64,000 bases of DNA, taken from assembly GCA_965276755.1 (NCBI GenBank), contig OZ255625.1, forward strand, positions 558,001 to 622,000, in the 5' to 3' direction. This DNA is from CAJCIS01 sp965276755. GTDB taxonomy: Bacteria; Pseudomonadota; Alphaproteobacteria; Acetobacterales; Acetobacteraceae. A model generated the notes under the pieces. That model did no database searches. It was not told where the DNA came from and saw only the letters and a program-made list of their open reading frames with translations. Made by a program: the position numbers and the translations under genes. This document shows, in pieces, positions 8,461-17,134 of the stretch (within the stretch, counting starts at the first letter, position 1; each line of letters opens with the position of its first letter).

Positions 8461-10398
8461 CTAGTGCAGCGCCACGCTGTTGTTGGCGCGGTCCATGTCG
8501 GGCAAGCGGTGTGCCTCATCCAGTGTGATCCGCGCCACGGGCTTGTCGGTTGCCAGATCGAAGGCGGTGGCATTGCCGTGCATCCAAGCCTCTGCCGGCA
8601 CAACTACGTCCAGATGCGAGCCGTCGGCAAAAAGCACATCCAGCGGCGCAGGCATGACCAAACGGCCTTTGTTGGTCAGCTCGACATGCAGCCCCTTGTG
8701 AAAATCTCCACCGACGTAGTCCGCGCGCGCCACGCCCATGTCCAGCGTGTCGTTCTCCAGATACCAGCCTCGCCACCACCACGATAGGTCCTCGCCGGCT
8801 TCGCTGCTCATGGCGCGGAAGAAATCGGCGGCCGAGGGGTGTTTGTAGGCCCATGCAGAGATATAATGCCGGAACGCCTGATCGAACCGCTCAGGGCCCA
8901 GGATCTGCTCGCGCAATAGCACAAGGCCCAACGCCGGCTTGAAATAGCTTATTGGATGGCGATACTTTTCGGTTATGACATCGGCCGGCGCCATGATCGT
9001 CGGCGCGTCCGCGTCGGCCAGCGTCGGCAGTATTTCATCGGCAGGGTTGCCGCCGTGTTCGGCATACTCAGAATCCCGCTTCGGCCCGAACTCGCCGTGG
9101 TTGAAATCGTCAGACTGATAGACGTCGATGAACGTATTGAACCCCTCGTCCATCCAGGCGTCGCGCCGCTCATCCGATCCGACGATCATGGGAAACCAGC
9201 TATGCCCCACCTCGTGCGTTGTGATCCAGAACAGCTCGCGGCCCGCATCGAGCTTGTCGTCGAAGACAATGCCCGGATACTCCATGCCCGCGCCATGGCC
9301 TCCCAGATTGACCATGACCGGCCATGGATAGACGAACCACCGTTTGGAAAAATTTTCGATGGCCGATTTCACATACTCCGTCGAGCGGCCCCATTTGCCT
9401 GCACCCGCGGCCTCGGAGGGATAGACCGACATGGCCAGCGCATGCGCACCGCCAGGCAGATTGATGCGTGCTGCATCCCACACGAAGGCAGGCGAGGCGC
9501 CAAAGGCCACATCGCGCGTATTCTTCATGGCAAAGCGCCAGGTGCGCATCTCGCCGGCGCTGCCTGTGGGCTTGCCGATTTCATCGGGGCCGCGGATGAG
9601 AACCGTCTGATCGCTCGTGGCTGCCCGCGCCAGGCGGGCGCGCGCGTCAGCGCTCAAAACGACATCGGCATTCACCAATTCGCCTGAGCCTACAACGATG
9701 TAATCGGCCGGCACGGTCACGCTGTAATCAATGTCGCCGTATTCCAGGTAGAACTCGGACCCGAGATAGGGTGCGGTATCCCAGCCGCGCAGATCGTCAT
9801 AGACCGCCATACGGGGAAACCACTGCGCAATTTCATAGATGTCGCCATCCTTGACGTGGGTCACCGCCGTGCGTCCGCCCCAGGCGCCCGGCACCGTGTA
9901 GTGATACGCGATATGCAGCTTGAGCTGTCCGCCGCGCGCGGCCAGCTCGGATGGCAGGCGAACCTGCATCCGCGTATCGCTCACCAGATGGCCCGGCGTC
10001 ACGCGCCCGTTCTTCGTCTCGATGGTGATTGCGTCGACCTGATCACCCTCGGTGAACGCACAGCATCCGCGCGGCATGTATTGCAGCTTGAAGTTGGCCC
10101 GCGCATCGTGTCGGTAGATGTTCTGGTCCAGTTGCACCCACAAGACGTCCAGCGCGTCGGGCGAGTTGTTGGTGTAGGTGATCGTCTCCTCGGCGCTCAG
10201 GACGTGGCTTGCGACATCGATTTTCGCGGCAATGCTGTAATCGGCGCGGTTCTGCCAGTAGCCAGGCGCAGGAATGCCGGCCGCCGAGCGCGTTGCACCG
10301 CCTGACGGCAGCGCTAGCGGCGCGAAGATTTGTCGCGGATCGGGCTCGGCGGCCTGGGCGGTTGCACAACACAGGGTACAGAGCACTAGCCAGCGCAT
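8461..10398 (-). CDS. M1 family zinc metallopeptidase (exported aminopeptidase)
   Basis: A 645-residue gluzincin aminopeptidase of the M1 (aminopeptidase N-like) family. A signal peptide is present (MRWLVLCTLCCATAQA). The zinc site HEVGH lies at about residues 395-399, with the second Glu ligand in WMDEGFNTF at 418, the right HExxH-(18)-E spacing. The exopeptidase substrate loop appears as GAGMEYPG (369-376), standing in for the usual GAMEN. The ATG at 10398 is preferred to the TTG two codons upstream. It probably degrades peptides in the periplasm. It interrupts the otherwise conserved dacC-tmk neighbourhood. Confidence 0.92.
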   Translation of the reverse strand: MRWLVLCTLCCATAQAAEPDPRQIFAPLALPSGGATRSAAGIPAPGYWQNRADYSIAAKIDVASHVLSAEETITYTNNSPDALDVLWVQLDQNIYRHDARANFKLQYMPRGCCAFTEGDQVDAITIETKNGRVTPGHLVSDTRMQVRLPSELAARGGQLKLHIAYHYTVPGAWGGRTAVTHVKDGDIYEIAQWFPRMAVYDDLRGWDTAPYLGSEFYLEYGDIDYSVTVPADYIVVGSGELVNADVVLSADARARLARAATSDQTVLIRGPDEIGKPTGSAGEMRTWRFAMKNTRDVAFGASPAFVWDAARINLPGGAHALAMSVYPSEAAGAGKWGRSTEYVKSAIENFSKRWFVYPWPVMVNLGGHGAGMEYPGIVFDDKLDAGRELFWITTHEVGHSWFPMIVGSDERRDAWMDEGFNTFIDVYQSDDFNHGEFGPKRDSEYAEHGGNPADEILPTLADADAPTIMAPADVITEKYRHPISYFKPALGLVLLREQILGPERFDQAFRHYISAWAYKHPSAADFFRAMSSEAGEDLSWWWRGWYLENDTLDMGVARADYVGGDFHKGLHVELTNKGRLVMPAPLDVLFADGSHLDVVVPAEAWMHGNATAFDLATDKPVARITLDEAHRLPDMDRANNSVALH

Positions 10399-10428
10399 GG
10401 ACAAGCTTTCAAAGGCAAGAAGGAAGAA

Positions 10429-10464
10429 CTGGGGGGACCGTGCCGGTCCCCCAGACCCCCCGTC
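10429..10464 (-). repeat. Family B interspersed hairpin (copy B3)
   Basis: CTGGGGGGACCG-TGC-CGGTCCCCCAG followed by ACCCCCCGTC. The inner stem is ACCG/CGGT as in B2, with one unpaired G. It lies in the divergent gap between the M1 peptidase and tmk starts, 35 bases upstream of tmk. Confidence 0.85.
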
Positions 10465-10499
10465 TTCATTTAAGACAAGCGCAGGACTACCATGGGCTT

Positions 10500-11162
10500 G
10501 TGACTGGCCGCTTCATCACTTTCGAGGGCGGGGAGGGCGCGGGCAAATCAACCCAGCTCCGGCTCCTCGTCCAAAGTCTGACTGCCGCCGGCATCCCCAC
10601 GCTGACCACGCGCGAGCCGGGGGGCGCCCCCAACGCCGAATTCCTCCGCACCATCCTGCTTGAAGGTGCACACGATTTCGCACCGCTCACCGAAACGCTC
10701 CTGCACGTCGCCGCCCGTGCCGAACACGTTGCCCGCACGATTCGCCCCGCGCTGGAAGCTGGCCATTGGGTCCTCTGCGATCGCTTTTTCGATAGCACGG
10801 ACGCGTATCAAGGCTTCGGCCAGGGCGCGGACCGCGCCACCATCGCCACGCTGGCCGGCCTGATTCAGCCGCACCCGGACCTCACCCTGATACTCGACGT
10901 CTCCGAGCAGAACGCTGCCATCCGCCAGGCCGCCCGGGGCCGCGCTACCGACCGCTACGACCGCCTGGGCACCGCATTTCACGCCCGCGTCGCCGCCGGC
11001 TTCCGCCAGATCGCCGCCGAAAATCCCACCCGCTGCGTCCTGATAGATGCCAATGCAGACGTGGCGACGGTGGCGGCCAAGATCCTGCAAACCATTGGCC
11101 TAAAGATCGACGGGGGGTCTGGGGGGGGATGGCACATCTCCCCCAGTCTCTTTCTGACGTGA
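10500..11162 (+). CDS. tmk: Thymidylate kinase
   Basis: A 220-residue dTMP kinase, giving dTDP for DNA synthesis. The P-loop is FEGGEGAGKST (residues 8-18), the DR(Y/F) base-binding motif is CDRFFDST with AYQG following, and the lid is ARGRATDRYD. The GTG at 10500 gives the standard N-terminus MTGRFITFEGG. The last 17 residues, beginning DGGSGGGWHIS, are translated from family B copy B4 and are not part of the normal fold. The stop TGA overlaps the GTG start of holB, so the two are coupled. First gene of tmk-holB-metG-tatD-MBL. Confidence 0.96.
   Translation: MTGRFITFEGGEGAGKSTQLRLLVQSLTAAGIPTLTTREPGGAPNAEFLRTILLEGAHDFAPLTETLLHVAARAEHVARTIRPALEAGHWVLCDRFFDSTDAYQGFGQGADRATIATLAGLIQPHPDLTLILDVSEQNAAIRQAARGRATDRYDRLGTAFHARVAAGFRQIAAENPTRCVLIDANADVATVAAKILQTIGLKIDGGSGGGWHISPSLFLT
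11109..11148 (+). repeat. Family B interspersed hairpin (copy B4), inside the 3' end of tmk
   Basis: GACGGGGGGTCTGGGGGGGGATG-GCA-CATCTCCCCCAG. It lies wholly inside the tmk frame and encodes the C-terminal tail of Tmk, ending about 10 bases before the holB start. Preceded by GGCCTAAAG, which resembles the spacer of the paired elements. Confidence 0.88.
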
Positions 11163-12145
11163 ACCCTAGAGAGAACCCCCTCCTGACGGGCCACGACCAA
11201 GCCGAGGCCACCCTGCTGGACGCGCTGCGAGGCGGCCGCCTTCATCACGCCTGGCTCATCACCGGCCCCGAGGGAGTGGGCCGCGCCACGCTGGCCTACC
11301 GCTTTGCGCGCCGCCTGCTGGCGGGGGGCACGGATACGCTCGCGATGGAGCCCACCCACCCGGTCTTTCGCCGCGTCGCCGCCGGCACCCACGCCGACCT
11401 GTTGAGCATCGAACGCGAATGGGACGAAAAGAAGAAGCGCCTGAAGAAGAACATCGCCGCCGAGGCCGTGCGCGAAATCCCCGGCTTTCTGCACCTGACG
11501 CCGGCTGAGGGCGGCTGGCGCGTCGTCATCCTCGACGGCGCCGAGGACATGAACGCCCATTCCGCCAATGCCCTGCTCAAGGTGCTGGAAGAACCGCCGG
11601 CCCGCGCCGTGCTGATGCTGATCAGCGCAGCGCCGGGCCGTCTGCTCCCGACCTTGCGCAGCCGCTGCCGCACGCTCGCCCTCTCGCCTCTCGCGTCGCA
11701 TGCGATGGACCACGTGCTGCGCGCCTGTCTGCCGGAGATGGCCGCTGCGCAGCGCGCCGCCCTGAGCGAGGCCGCCCAGGGTGCCCCCGGCCTGGCGCTG
11801 GCCTTGGCCGAGCAGGACGGGTTGCCCGTTACCGCCATGGTGGCCGAAATCATTGCCGCGCTTCCCAATTTCCCCCTGCTGCGCGGCTATGACATGGCCG
11901 ATGCCCTGCGCGAGGAAGCCGCCTTCGACCTGTTCTTTACGCTCCTGCGCCAAAGGATTGCCGCAGCCATCACCGCCAGCTTGCGCGGCACGGCCGACCA
12001 CGCGCAGCAGCGCCTTGCCAGCCTGCGCACGCCGGCAGCCTGGGGCGACATCTGGGCACGCATAGGTGAAATCCATGCCGAGACCGAGCGCGCCAACCTC
12101 GACCGCCGCCAGGCTGTCGTGACAGCCCTCTCGCTCCTGGGCTAA
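11159..12145 (+). CDS. holB: DNA polymerase III subunit delta' (clamp loader)
   Basis: A 328-residue AAA+ protein of the clamp loader that places the sliding clamp on primed DNA. Residues near the N-terminus, HHAWLITGPEGVGRATLAYR, form a degenerate Walker A, with Arg replacing the usual Lys; delta' does not need ATPase activity. Later come NALLKVLEEPP and TLRSRCRTL, typical of HolB. I chose the GTG at 11159, which overlaps the tmk stop (GTGA). The ATG at 11129 belongs to the repeat hairpin and would add an artefactual MAHLPQ start. Confidence 0.93.
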   Translation: MNPRENPLLTGHDQAEATLLDALRGGRLHHAWLITGPEGVGRATLAYRFARRLLAGGTDTLAMEPTHPVFRRVAAGTHADLLSIEREWDEKKKRLKKNIAAEAVREIPGFLHLTPAEGGWRVVILDGAEDMNAHSANALLKVLEEPPARAVLMLISAAPGRLLPTLRSRCRTLALSPLASHAMDHVLRACLPEMAAAQRAALSEAAQGAPGLALALAEQDGLPVTAMVAEIIAALPNFPLLRGYDMADALREEAAFDLFFTLLRQRIAAAITASLRGTADHAQQRLASLRTPAAWGDIWARIGEIHAETERANLDRRQAVVTALSLLG

Positions 12146-12153
12146 CCCCAGGC

Positions 12154-13689
12154 ATGGCAAAGCCGTACTACGTCACGACACCGATCTTCTACGTCAACGG
12201 TGACCCCCATATCGGCCACGCCTACACGGCAATCGCCGCGGACGTGCTCGCGCGCTTCAAGCGCCTGGACGGCTACGACGTCCATCTCCTGACGGGCACG
12301 GACGAGCATGGCCAGAAGGTCGAAAAGGCGGCGCGCGACGCGGGCCTCTCGCCCCAGGATTTCACCGATGGCATTTCGGCAAAGTTCGCCGCCATGACAG
12401 CGGCGATGGGCGTGGCGCCCGACGATGCGATCCGCACGACAGAGGCGCGCCACAAGGTAGGTGCGGCGGCCCTGTGGCGCTGCTTGCGCCAGCGCGACCA
12501 AATCTACCTCGGTCACTACGAGGGCTGGTATGCTGTGCGCGACGAGGATTTCTACGGTGCCGATCTCCTGACCACGCTACCCGATGGGTCGAAATTGGCG
12601 CCCACAGGTGCGCCCGTGGAGTGGGTGAGGGAGCCCAACTACCTCTTTCGCCTCAGTCAGTGGCAGGAGCCGCTGCTGCGTCATTACGAGGAGAATCCCG
12701 ACTTCATCGGCCCTGACGGCAAACGCCGCGAAATGCTGAGCTTCATCCGCGGCGGGCTGAACGATCTGTCCGTCAGCCGCAGCAGCTTTACCTGGGGCAT
12801 CCCGGTGCCGGACGACCCCGGCCACGTGATGTATGTCTGGCTAGATGCGTTGAGCAACTATATTACTGCGCTCGGCTACCCGGACACATCAGCACCCGCC
12901 TGGCGCTTCTGGCCCGCGGATCTGCACCTGGTCGGCAAGGACATCCAGCGCTTCCATGCGGTTTACTGGCCCGCCTTCCTGATGGCGGCCGGCTTGCCCG
13001 TGCCAAAGCGCGTCTTCAGCCATGGCTGGTGGACCGCCGAGGGCGAGAAGATGAGCAAGTCTTTGGGCAACGTCGTCGATCCGCTAGATCTGGTAGCGCG
13101 CTTCGGACTCGATCCGGTGCGCTACTTCCTGTTGCGCGAAGTGCCGTTCGGCAATGATGGCGACTTCTCCGAACGCGCGCTGGTTTCCCGTATTAACAGC
13201 GATTTAGCGAACGGTCTTGGTAATCTGTGTCAGCGCACACTCAGCCTGATCGCGCGTAACTGCGGCGGCACGTTGCCGGCAGCAGGCGGGCGCACCGAGG
13301 AGGACGAAAGCCTGATCGCACAGGCGGAGGCACTGCCTGACCTTATGAGGGAACGGTTGGGCCGACAGGCCTTGCATGATGCGCTGGAGGAAGCGTGGAA
13401 GCTGATCCGCGCCGCAGACGGCTATATCGACCGGCAGGCACCCTGGGCCTTGAAGAAGACGGATGCTGCCAGGATGGCAACCGTGCTGCGTGTGCTGGCC
13501 GATGTGCTGCGCGTGCTCGCGACCACGCTGCAGGCCTATATGCCCGGGAGCATGGCGCGCATGCTGGACCTGCTAGGCGTACCGCCTGAAGCGCGTGATC
13601 TAGCTGGCCTCGCCACACCTGCGGCTGGCGGCACGAAGCTGCCACCACCCGTCGGGATCTTCCCACGTTACATTGAACAAGCCGCGTAA
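12154..13689 (+). CDS. metG: Methionyl-tRNA synthetase
   Basis: A 511-residue class I aminoacyl-tRNA synthetase that charges tRNA-Met. The HIGH motif is GDPHIGHAYTA near residue 20 and KMSKS is GEKMSKSLGNVVDP near residue 300. The connecting peptide region (DFYGADLLTTLPDGSKLAP) has no Cys pairs, so this is the zinc-free short type without a C-terminal dimerisation domain. The start follows the holB stop by 8 bases and the gene is followed by tatD 7 bases after its stop, so a single operon is likely. Confidence 0.97.
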   Translation: MAKPYYVTTPIFYVNGDPHIGHAYTAIAADVLARFKRLDGYDVHLLTGTDEHGQKVEKAARDAGLSPQDFTDGISAKFAAMTAAMGVAPDDAIRTTEARHKVGAAALWRCLRQRDQIYLGHYEGWYAVRDEDFYGADLLTTLPDGSKLAPTGAPVEWVREPNYLFRLSQWQEPLLRHYEENPDFIGPDGKRREMLSFIRGGLNDLSVSRSSFTWGIPVPDDPGHVMYVWLDALSNYITALGYPDTSAPAWRFWPADLHLVGKDIQRFHAVYWPAFLMAAGLPVPKRVFSHGWWTAEGEKMSKSLGNVVDPLDLVARFGLDPVRYFLLREVPFGNDGDFSERALVSRINSDLANGLGNLCQRTLSLIARNCGGTLPAAGGRTEEDESLIAQAEALPDLMRERLGRQALHDALEEAWKLIRAADGYIDRQAPWALKKTDAARMATVLRVLADVLRVLATTLQAYMPGSMARMLDLLGVPPEARDLAGLATPAAGGTKLPPPVGIFPRYIEQAA

Positions 13690-13696
13690 AACCTTG

Positions 13697-14536
13697 ATGC
13701 TGATTGATTCTCATTGCCATCTGGACTATTTTCAAGGTGAGGAACGCACCGCGATCCTGAGCCGTGCCGAAGCTGCCGGCGTTGCTGAAATGGTCACCAT
13801 TGGCACGCGGCTATCGCGCGCCGCCGAGCAGATCGACATAGCCGAAGCCACGTCTGGGGTATGGTGCACTGTCGGCACCCATCCCCACCACGCTGCTGAC
13901 GAGGAATTGCCGCAGGAACAGGCTATTGTCGAACTTTGCGCACACGCCCTTGTCATCGGGGTGGGTGAAGCCGGACTCGACTATTTCTACGATCGCTCGC
14001 CGCGAGACCTGCAAGCGGTTGTCTTTCGCACCCAGATCCGGGCTGCCAGACGCGCCGGCGTGCCCATCTGCATCCACACGCGCGAGGCCGATGACGACAC
14101 GCTGGCGATTCTGAAAGAGGAGCAGGATCAAGGCGGTGTCTTTGATTTTCTCCTCCACTGCTTCAGCTCCGGGCGTGCGCTGGCGGAGGCCGGCGTGGCC
14201 ATGGGTGGCTACGTCAGCTTCTCCGGCATTCTGACATTTCCGAAATCGGGTGAGCTGCGCGCGATTGCTGCGGACCTGCCGGCGGACCGGCTGCTGGTGG
14301 AGACGGACGCGCCCTACCTGGCACCCGCGCCGTTTCGCGGCAAGCGCAACGAGCCTGCTCATGTGGCCCATACGGCACGCGTGTTGGCGGAGACGCGGGG
14401 GATCTCGGCGGAGGAGGTGGCGGCGCTGACGACCGCCAATTTCCGGCGGCTTTTTCGCAAGACTGGGGGAGATGTGCTTGGGCGGACCGGCGCATGCGCC
14501 GGTTTTGTCCGCCCAGGCCCCCAGTCATTACTTTAG
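13697..14536 (+). CDS. tatD: TatD family metal-dependent DNase/hydrolase
   Basis: A 279-residue TIM-barrel metal hydrolase. The signature MLIDSHCHLDYF opens the protein, with VGEAGLDYFYD, QIRAARRAGVPICIHTREADDD and VETDAPYLAP following in family order. TatD/YcfH proteins are 3'-5' exonucleases and D-aminoacyl-tRNA-related hydrolases; the exact role is unclear. The ATG at 13697 sits 7 bases after the metG stop. The last 24 or so residues (from TGGDVLGRTGACAG) come from family B copy B5, so the natural C-terminus has been replaced by repeat sequence. Confidence 0.92.
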   Translation: MLIDSHCHLDYFQGEERTAILSRAEAAGVAEMVTIGTRLSRAAEQIDIAEATSGVWCTVGTHPHHAADEELPQEQAIVELCAHALVIGVGEAGLDYFYDRSPRDLQAVVFRTQIRAARRAGVPICIHTREADDDTLAILKEEQDQGGVFDFLLHCFSSGRALAEAGVAMGGYVSFSGILTFPKSGELRAIAADLPADRLLVETDAPYLAPAPFRGKRNEPAHVAHTARVLAETRGISAEEVAALTTANFRRLFRKTGGDVLGRTGACAGFVRPGPQSLL

Positions 14537-14590
14537 CGATGCCTGACTTTCGACGGGGGGTCTGGGGGGGATGGCACATCTCCCCCAGCC
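14463..14590. repeat. Head-to-head family B pair (copies B5 and B6), B5 with nested GC palindrome
   Basis: B5 (14463-14525, reverse) has its loop replaced by a GC palindrome around CCGGCGCATGCGCCGG, closed by GGGCGGA/TCCGCCC. B6 (14552-14590, forward) is a standard GATG/CATC copy. The spacer 14526-14551 contains the TTTAGCGATGCCT motif shared with other pairs. B5 encodes the C-terminus of TatD; B6 ends 11 bases before the start of the MBL gene. Confidence 0.87.
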
Positions 14591-14601
14591 TTCACGACTA
14601 G

Positions 14602-15405
14602 TTGCGCGTTATCATCCTCGGCTGCGGCGGCAGCACGGGCGTGCCTGGTTTAGGCGGAGCCGGTGGATGCGGCGAGTGGGGCGCATGCGACCCAGGCGAG
14701 CCGCGCAACCGGCGACAGCGCAGCAGCATCGTCATAGCAGGCACTGGTCGTGCGGGAAAGCAGGGCAGGGTGCTCGTCGATACCGGACCGGACATGCGCG
14801 CCCAGCTTCTGGCCTGCGAAATCGGGCGCATCGACGCGCTGGTCTTTACCCACGCGCACGCCGACCACATTACCGGGCTGGACGATGTGCGCCAGCTCAA
14901 CCGCATCAGCGGTGCGCCCCTGCCGGCCTTCGGCACGGCCCGCACGATGGCCGAGATCGCCCAGCGCTTCGACTACGCCTTCAAGCCGTGGACGCCGCCG
15001 AACTTCTACCGGCCGGTGTTGGAAACGACCATAATCTCGCCAGGCGACTCGATCGAGGCAGCGGGGCTGCGGATCGAAACGTTCGACCAGGACCATCACG
15101 TCATGCGCACAATCGGGCTGCGCATAGGCCCGTTCGGTTACAGCACTGACGTCGTTCGCCTGGATGACGGGGCATTCGCGGCTTTGGCCGGCATCGATAC
15201 CTGGCTCGTCGGCTGCTTTCAGCGCGCGCCGCATCTGACGCATGCGCATGTGGCGCTGGTGCTGGAGTGGCGGGCGCGATTAGGTGTTCGGCGCACCGTG
15301 CTGACGCATATGGGCCCTGACATGGACTGGGGCTGGCTGCGGGAGCATCTGCCCGCGGACGTTGAGCCCGCCTTCGATGGTCTGACGCTGGCGTTTTCGT
15401 CCTAA
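14602..15405 (+). CDS. MBL-fold metallohydrolase (PhnP-like phosphodiesterase)
   Basis: A 267-residue metallo-beta-lactamase-fold hydrolase. The metal site is THAHADHITGLDD (His84, His86, Asp88, His89), with further ligands in DQDHHVM, GYSTDV and LTHMGPD. The N-terminal LGCGGSTGVPGLG and the Cys-rich GGCGEWGACDPGEP resemble PhnP-type cyclic phosphodiesterases. The only in-frame start is the TTG at 14602, because a TAG precedes it immediately. It is the last gene of tmk-holB-metG-tatD-MBL, an order seen in many alphaproteobacteria. Substrate not determinable. Confidence 0.88.
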   Translation: MRVIILGCGGSTGVPGLGGAGGCGEWGACDPGEPRNRRQRSSIVIAGTGRAGKQGRVLVDTGPDMRAQLLACEIGRIDALVFTHAHADHITGLDDVRQLNRISGAPLPAFGTARTMAEIAQRFDYAFKPWTPPNFYRPVLETTIISPGDSIEAAGLRIETFDQDHHVMRTIGLRIGPFGYSTDVVRLDDGAFAALAGIDTWLVGCFQRAPHLTHAHVALVLEWRARLGVRRTVLTHMGPDMDWGWLREHLPADVEPAFDGLTLAFSS

Positions 15406-15461
15406 CAGAAGCTGGGCGGAATGGCTTCGTTCCACCCAGTCTTCAGCGTCTCACGCGATCG

Positions 15462-16736
15462 CTACGGCGTAACGGCGAAGATCGAGCCATGGCCGTGACC
15501 GGGCGAGCCGTCCCGGTCCGCGAGCGTGCCATACAAGGTCCCGTCTGAACCAAGCAGCACGGTGCCACTCGGCTGCTCGGTGGACAGGCCGTGTCCGAAC
15601 CTGGCAAGGATTGTAGAAGACCACGGCACGGTGCCCGATTTGGGCGGCACTAGCTTGAACACGGTGCTGAAGCCGCTGAGGCCGGAGGATACGGTCGTCC
15701 CGTAAAGATTGCCGGCGCTGTCGAAGACCGGGTCGTAGGGTTCTGTGCCGGCAATCCCGTCCTTGAATTGATAGACAACCTGTTTCGTCCAGGTTTTGAC
15801 GCCCTTTGCGGGGGGCGTAACGCGGAAGATGTCGAGGCCTGCCACGCCATAGAGCGCGCCATCCGCGCCGAAGACGAGCGGTCCAAACGGCTGGTTGAAC
15901 TCATTGGCCTTGAATTGGTAGATCAGCGCTTCCGACCAGTTCGATCCTGTCTTGCTGAGCTGAAAGATCGTGCCGCACCCGATGATGCCGCCCTCGCCAT
16001 CATTGCAACGGCCGCGGCCACCCATTTCGGTGGCGCCATAGAGATTTCCTTGCGCGTCCGCGACGACCGCACCGACAGGATAGTTACCGTCCGGGATGTT
16101 GCCAAAACTGTAGATAACCGACTCCGACCAGCCACCATGCTGACCAGCGCGCGGGGTGATATGGAAGACCGTGCCTCTGGCCAATCCGCCGCCGAGCAGC
16201 GTCGTGCCGAAATAGCCGGTGGTGCCATCGCTGATCAGAGATCCCTGCGGTGCCCCGCCGGTGGCAGCATCAGGTCCGCTAAAGCGGTATAATACGGTGA
16301 AGCGCCACGGCGCTGTCTGCGTTGAACCGGGCGAAAGCCTGAAGGCAACGCCACAGGCGGAATAGCAGCTACCTCCATCGAACGTGGTGCCGAACAGATT
16401 GCCGTGCGTGTCCAGGGTCAGTGGCGGATTGACAGCATAACCTTGGCGCGAATTGGTGAAGTCGTGCAGGACCGTCTGGGTCCATGTTCCGCCCATGACG
16501 GCGGGTGGTGCCAGGCGAAAGATCACGCCCAGGTCTTTGGCGCCTCCGGCAAAGGTGGTGCCGTAGAGGTTGCCCTGCGGATCGGCGATCAGCGGGCCGG
16601 ACGGTTGGTCGCCATCAAGTTTGCCTGTGAATTTGTAGATGGTGGTGACGGTTGCGGCGGTCGCCGACATACCTGGCAGGATCGAGGCGCCGAGGCAGGC
16701 GGCGCAGGCGAGAGACATTGCGGTGAAGCGGCGCAT
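15462..16736 (-). CDS. GloVer-repeat (TIGR03803) secreted protein 1
   Basis: A 424-residue exported protein with a signal peptide (MRRFTAMSLACAACLGASI). The body consists of tandem units of about 40-50 residues built on the pattern GNLYGTT-(x)-GG: DPQGNLYGTTFAGGAKDLG, DTHGNLFGTTFDGG, DAQGNLYGATEMGG, DSAGNLYGTTVSSG and GSDGTLYGTL. This is the Gloeobacter/Verrucomicrobia repeat, thought to form a beta-propeller on the cell surface or outside the cell. Units carry Cys pairs (CYSACG, CNDGEGGIIGCG) that could form disulfides. No sorting tail is seen. A paralogue is at 41466-42704. Confidence 0.85.
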   Translation of the reverse strand: MRRFTAMSLACAACLGASILPGMSATAATVTTIYKFTGKLDGDQPSGPLIADPQGNLYGTTFAGGAKDLGVIFRLAPPAVMGGTWTQTVLHDFTNSRQGYAVNPPLTLDTHGNLFGTTFDGGSCYSACGVAFRLSPGSTQTAPWRFTVLYRFSGPDAATGGAPQGSLISDGTTGYFGTTLLGGGLARGTVFHITPRAGQHGGWSESVIYSFGNIPDGNYPVGAVVADAQGNLYGATEMGGRGRCNDGEGGIIGCGTIFQLSKTGSNWSEALIYQFKANEFNQPFGPLVFGADGALYGVAGLDIFRVTPPAKGVKTWTKQVVYQFKDGIAGTEPYDPVFDSAGNLYGTTVSSGLSGFSTVFKLVPPKSGTVPWSSTILARFGHGLSTEQPSGTVLLGSDGTLYGTLADRDGSPGHGHGSIFAVTP

Positions 16737-17134
16737 GGCGGATCGGTTCCTGTCTGCTGCGCGCGCAGCGTAGGCTCAGCAAGCTGCGTTTGCAACTTCG
16801 GTTAACTATGCAGGGATGTTCGCACGTATAGAGCGGGCGAAATGCTCGGGTCAGCGGCGCAGCCAAGCGGTAAGTACGCAGTTGACCGGAGTGAACGGGC
16901 GGTCCTGTGAGAATTTGAAGACTCGCCTGACAGCTGATGCGCGCCTCGTGCTCGTCAAACGGCCACCTACGGGTTATGATATCCCAGCAATATACGTCTT
17001 GAGTTGGCACAAGACCGTTTACAAAATACGGGCTGGCGGGCTAGCGCAATGGTCTTCCGAAAACGCGTAGGCGATGGACGCGCTGGCCCGCCGCAGGGTT
17101 GCTGGATCAGATTGGCTTGCACTCACCTTGCCCG
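16737..17134. other. Gene-poor stretch before the insertion sequence
   Basis: About 400 bases, visibly less GC-rich than the surrounding genes. Short open frames exist (for example 16816-17070, 84 codons), but none shows a recognisable motif or ribosome site. It presumably holds the promoter of the GloVer gene and the 3' flank of the interrupted gene. I see no RNA gene in it. Confidence 0.4.

Noticed and set aside
10421..10431. Family A/B hybrid at B3
   Set aside because: AAGGAAGAACTG before B3 resembles the end of family A, but no A stem follows; purine-rich flanks are common beside family B.
16816..17070. 84-residue ORF on the plus strand
   Set aside because: No ribosome site, no motif and unlikely composition.
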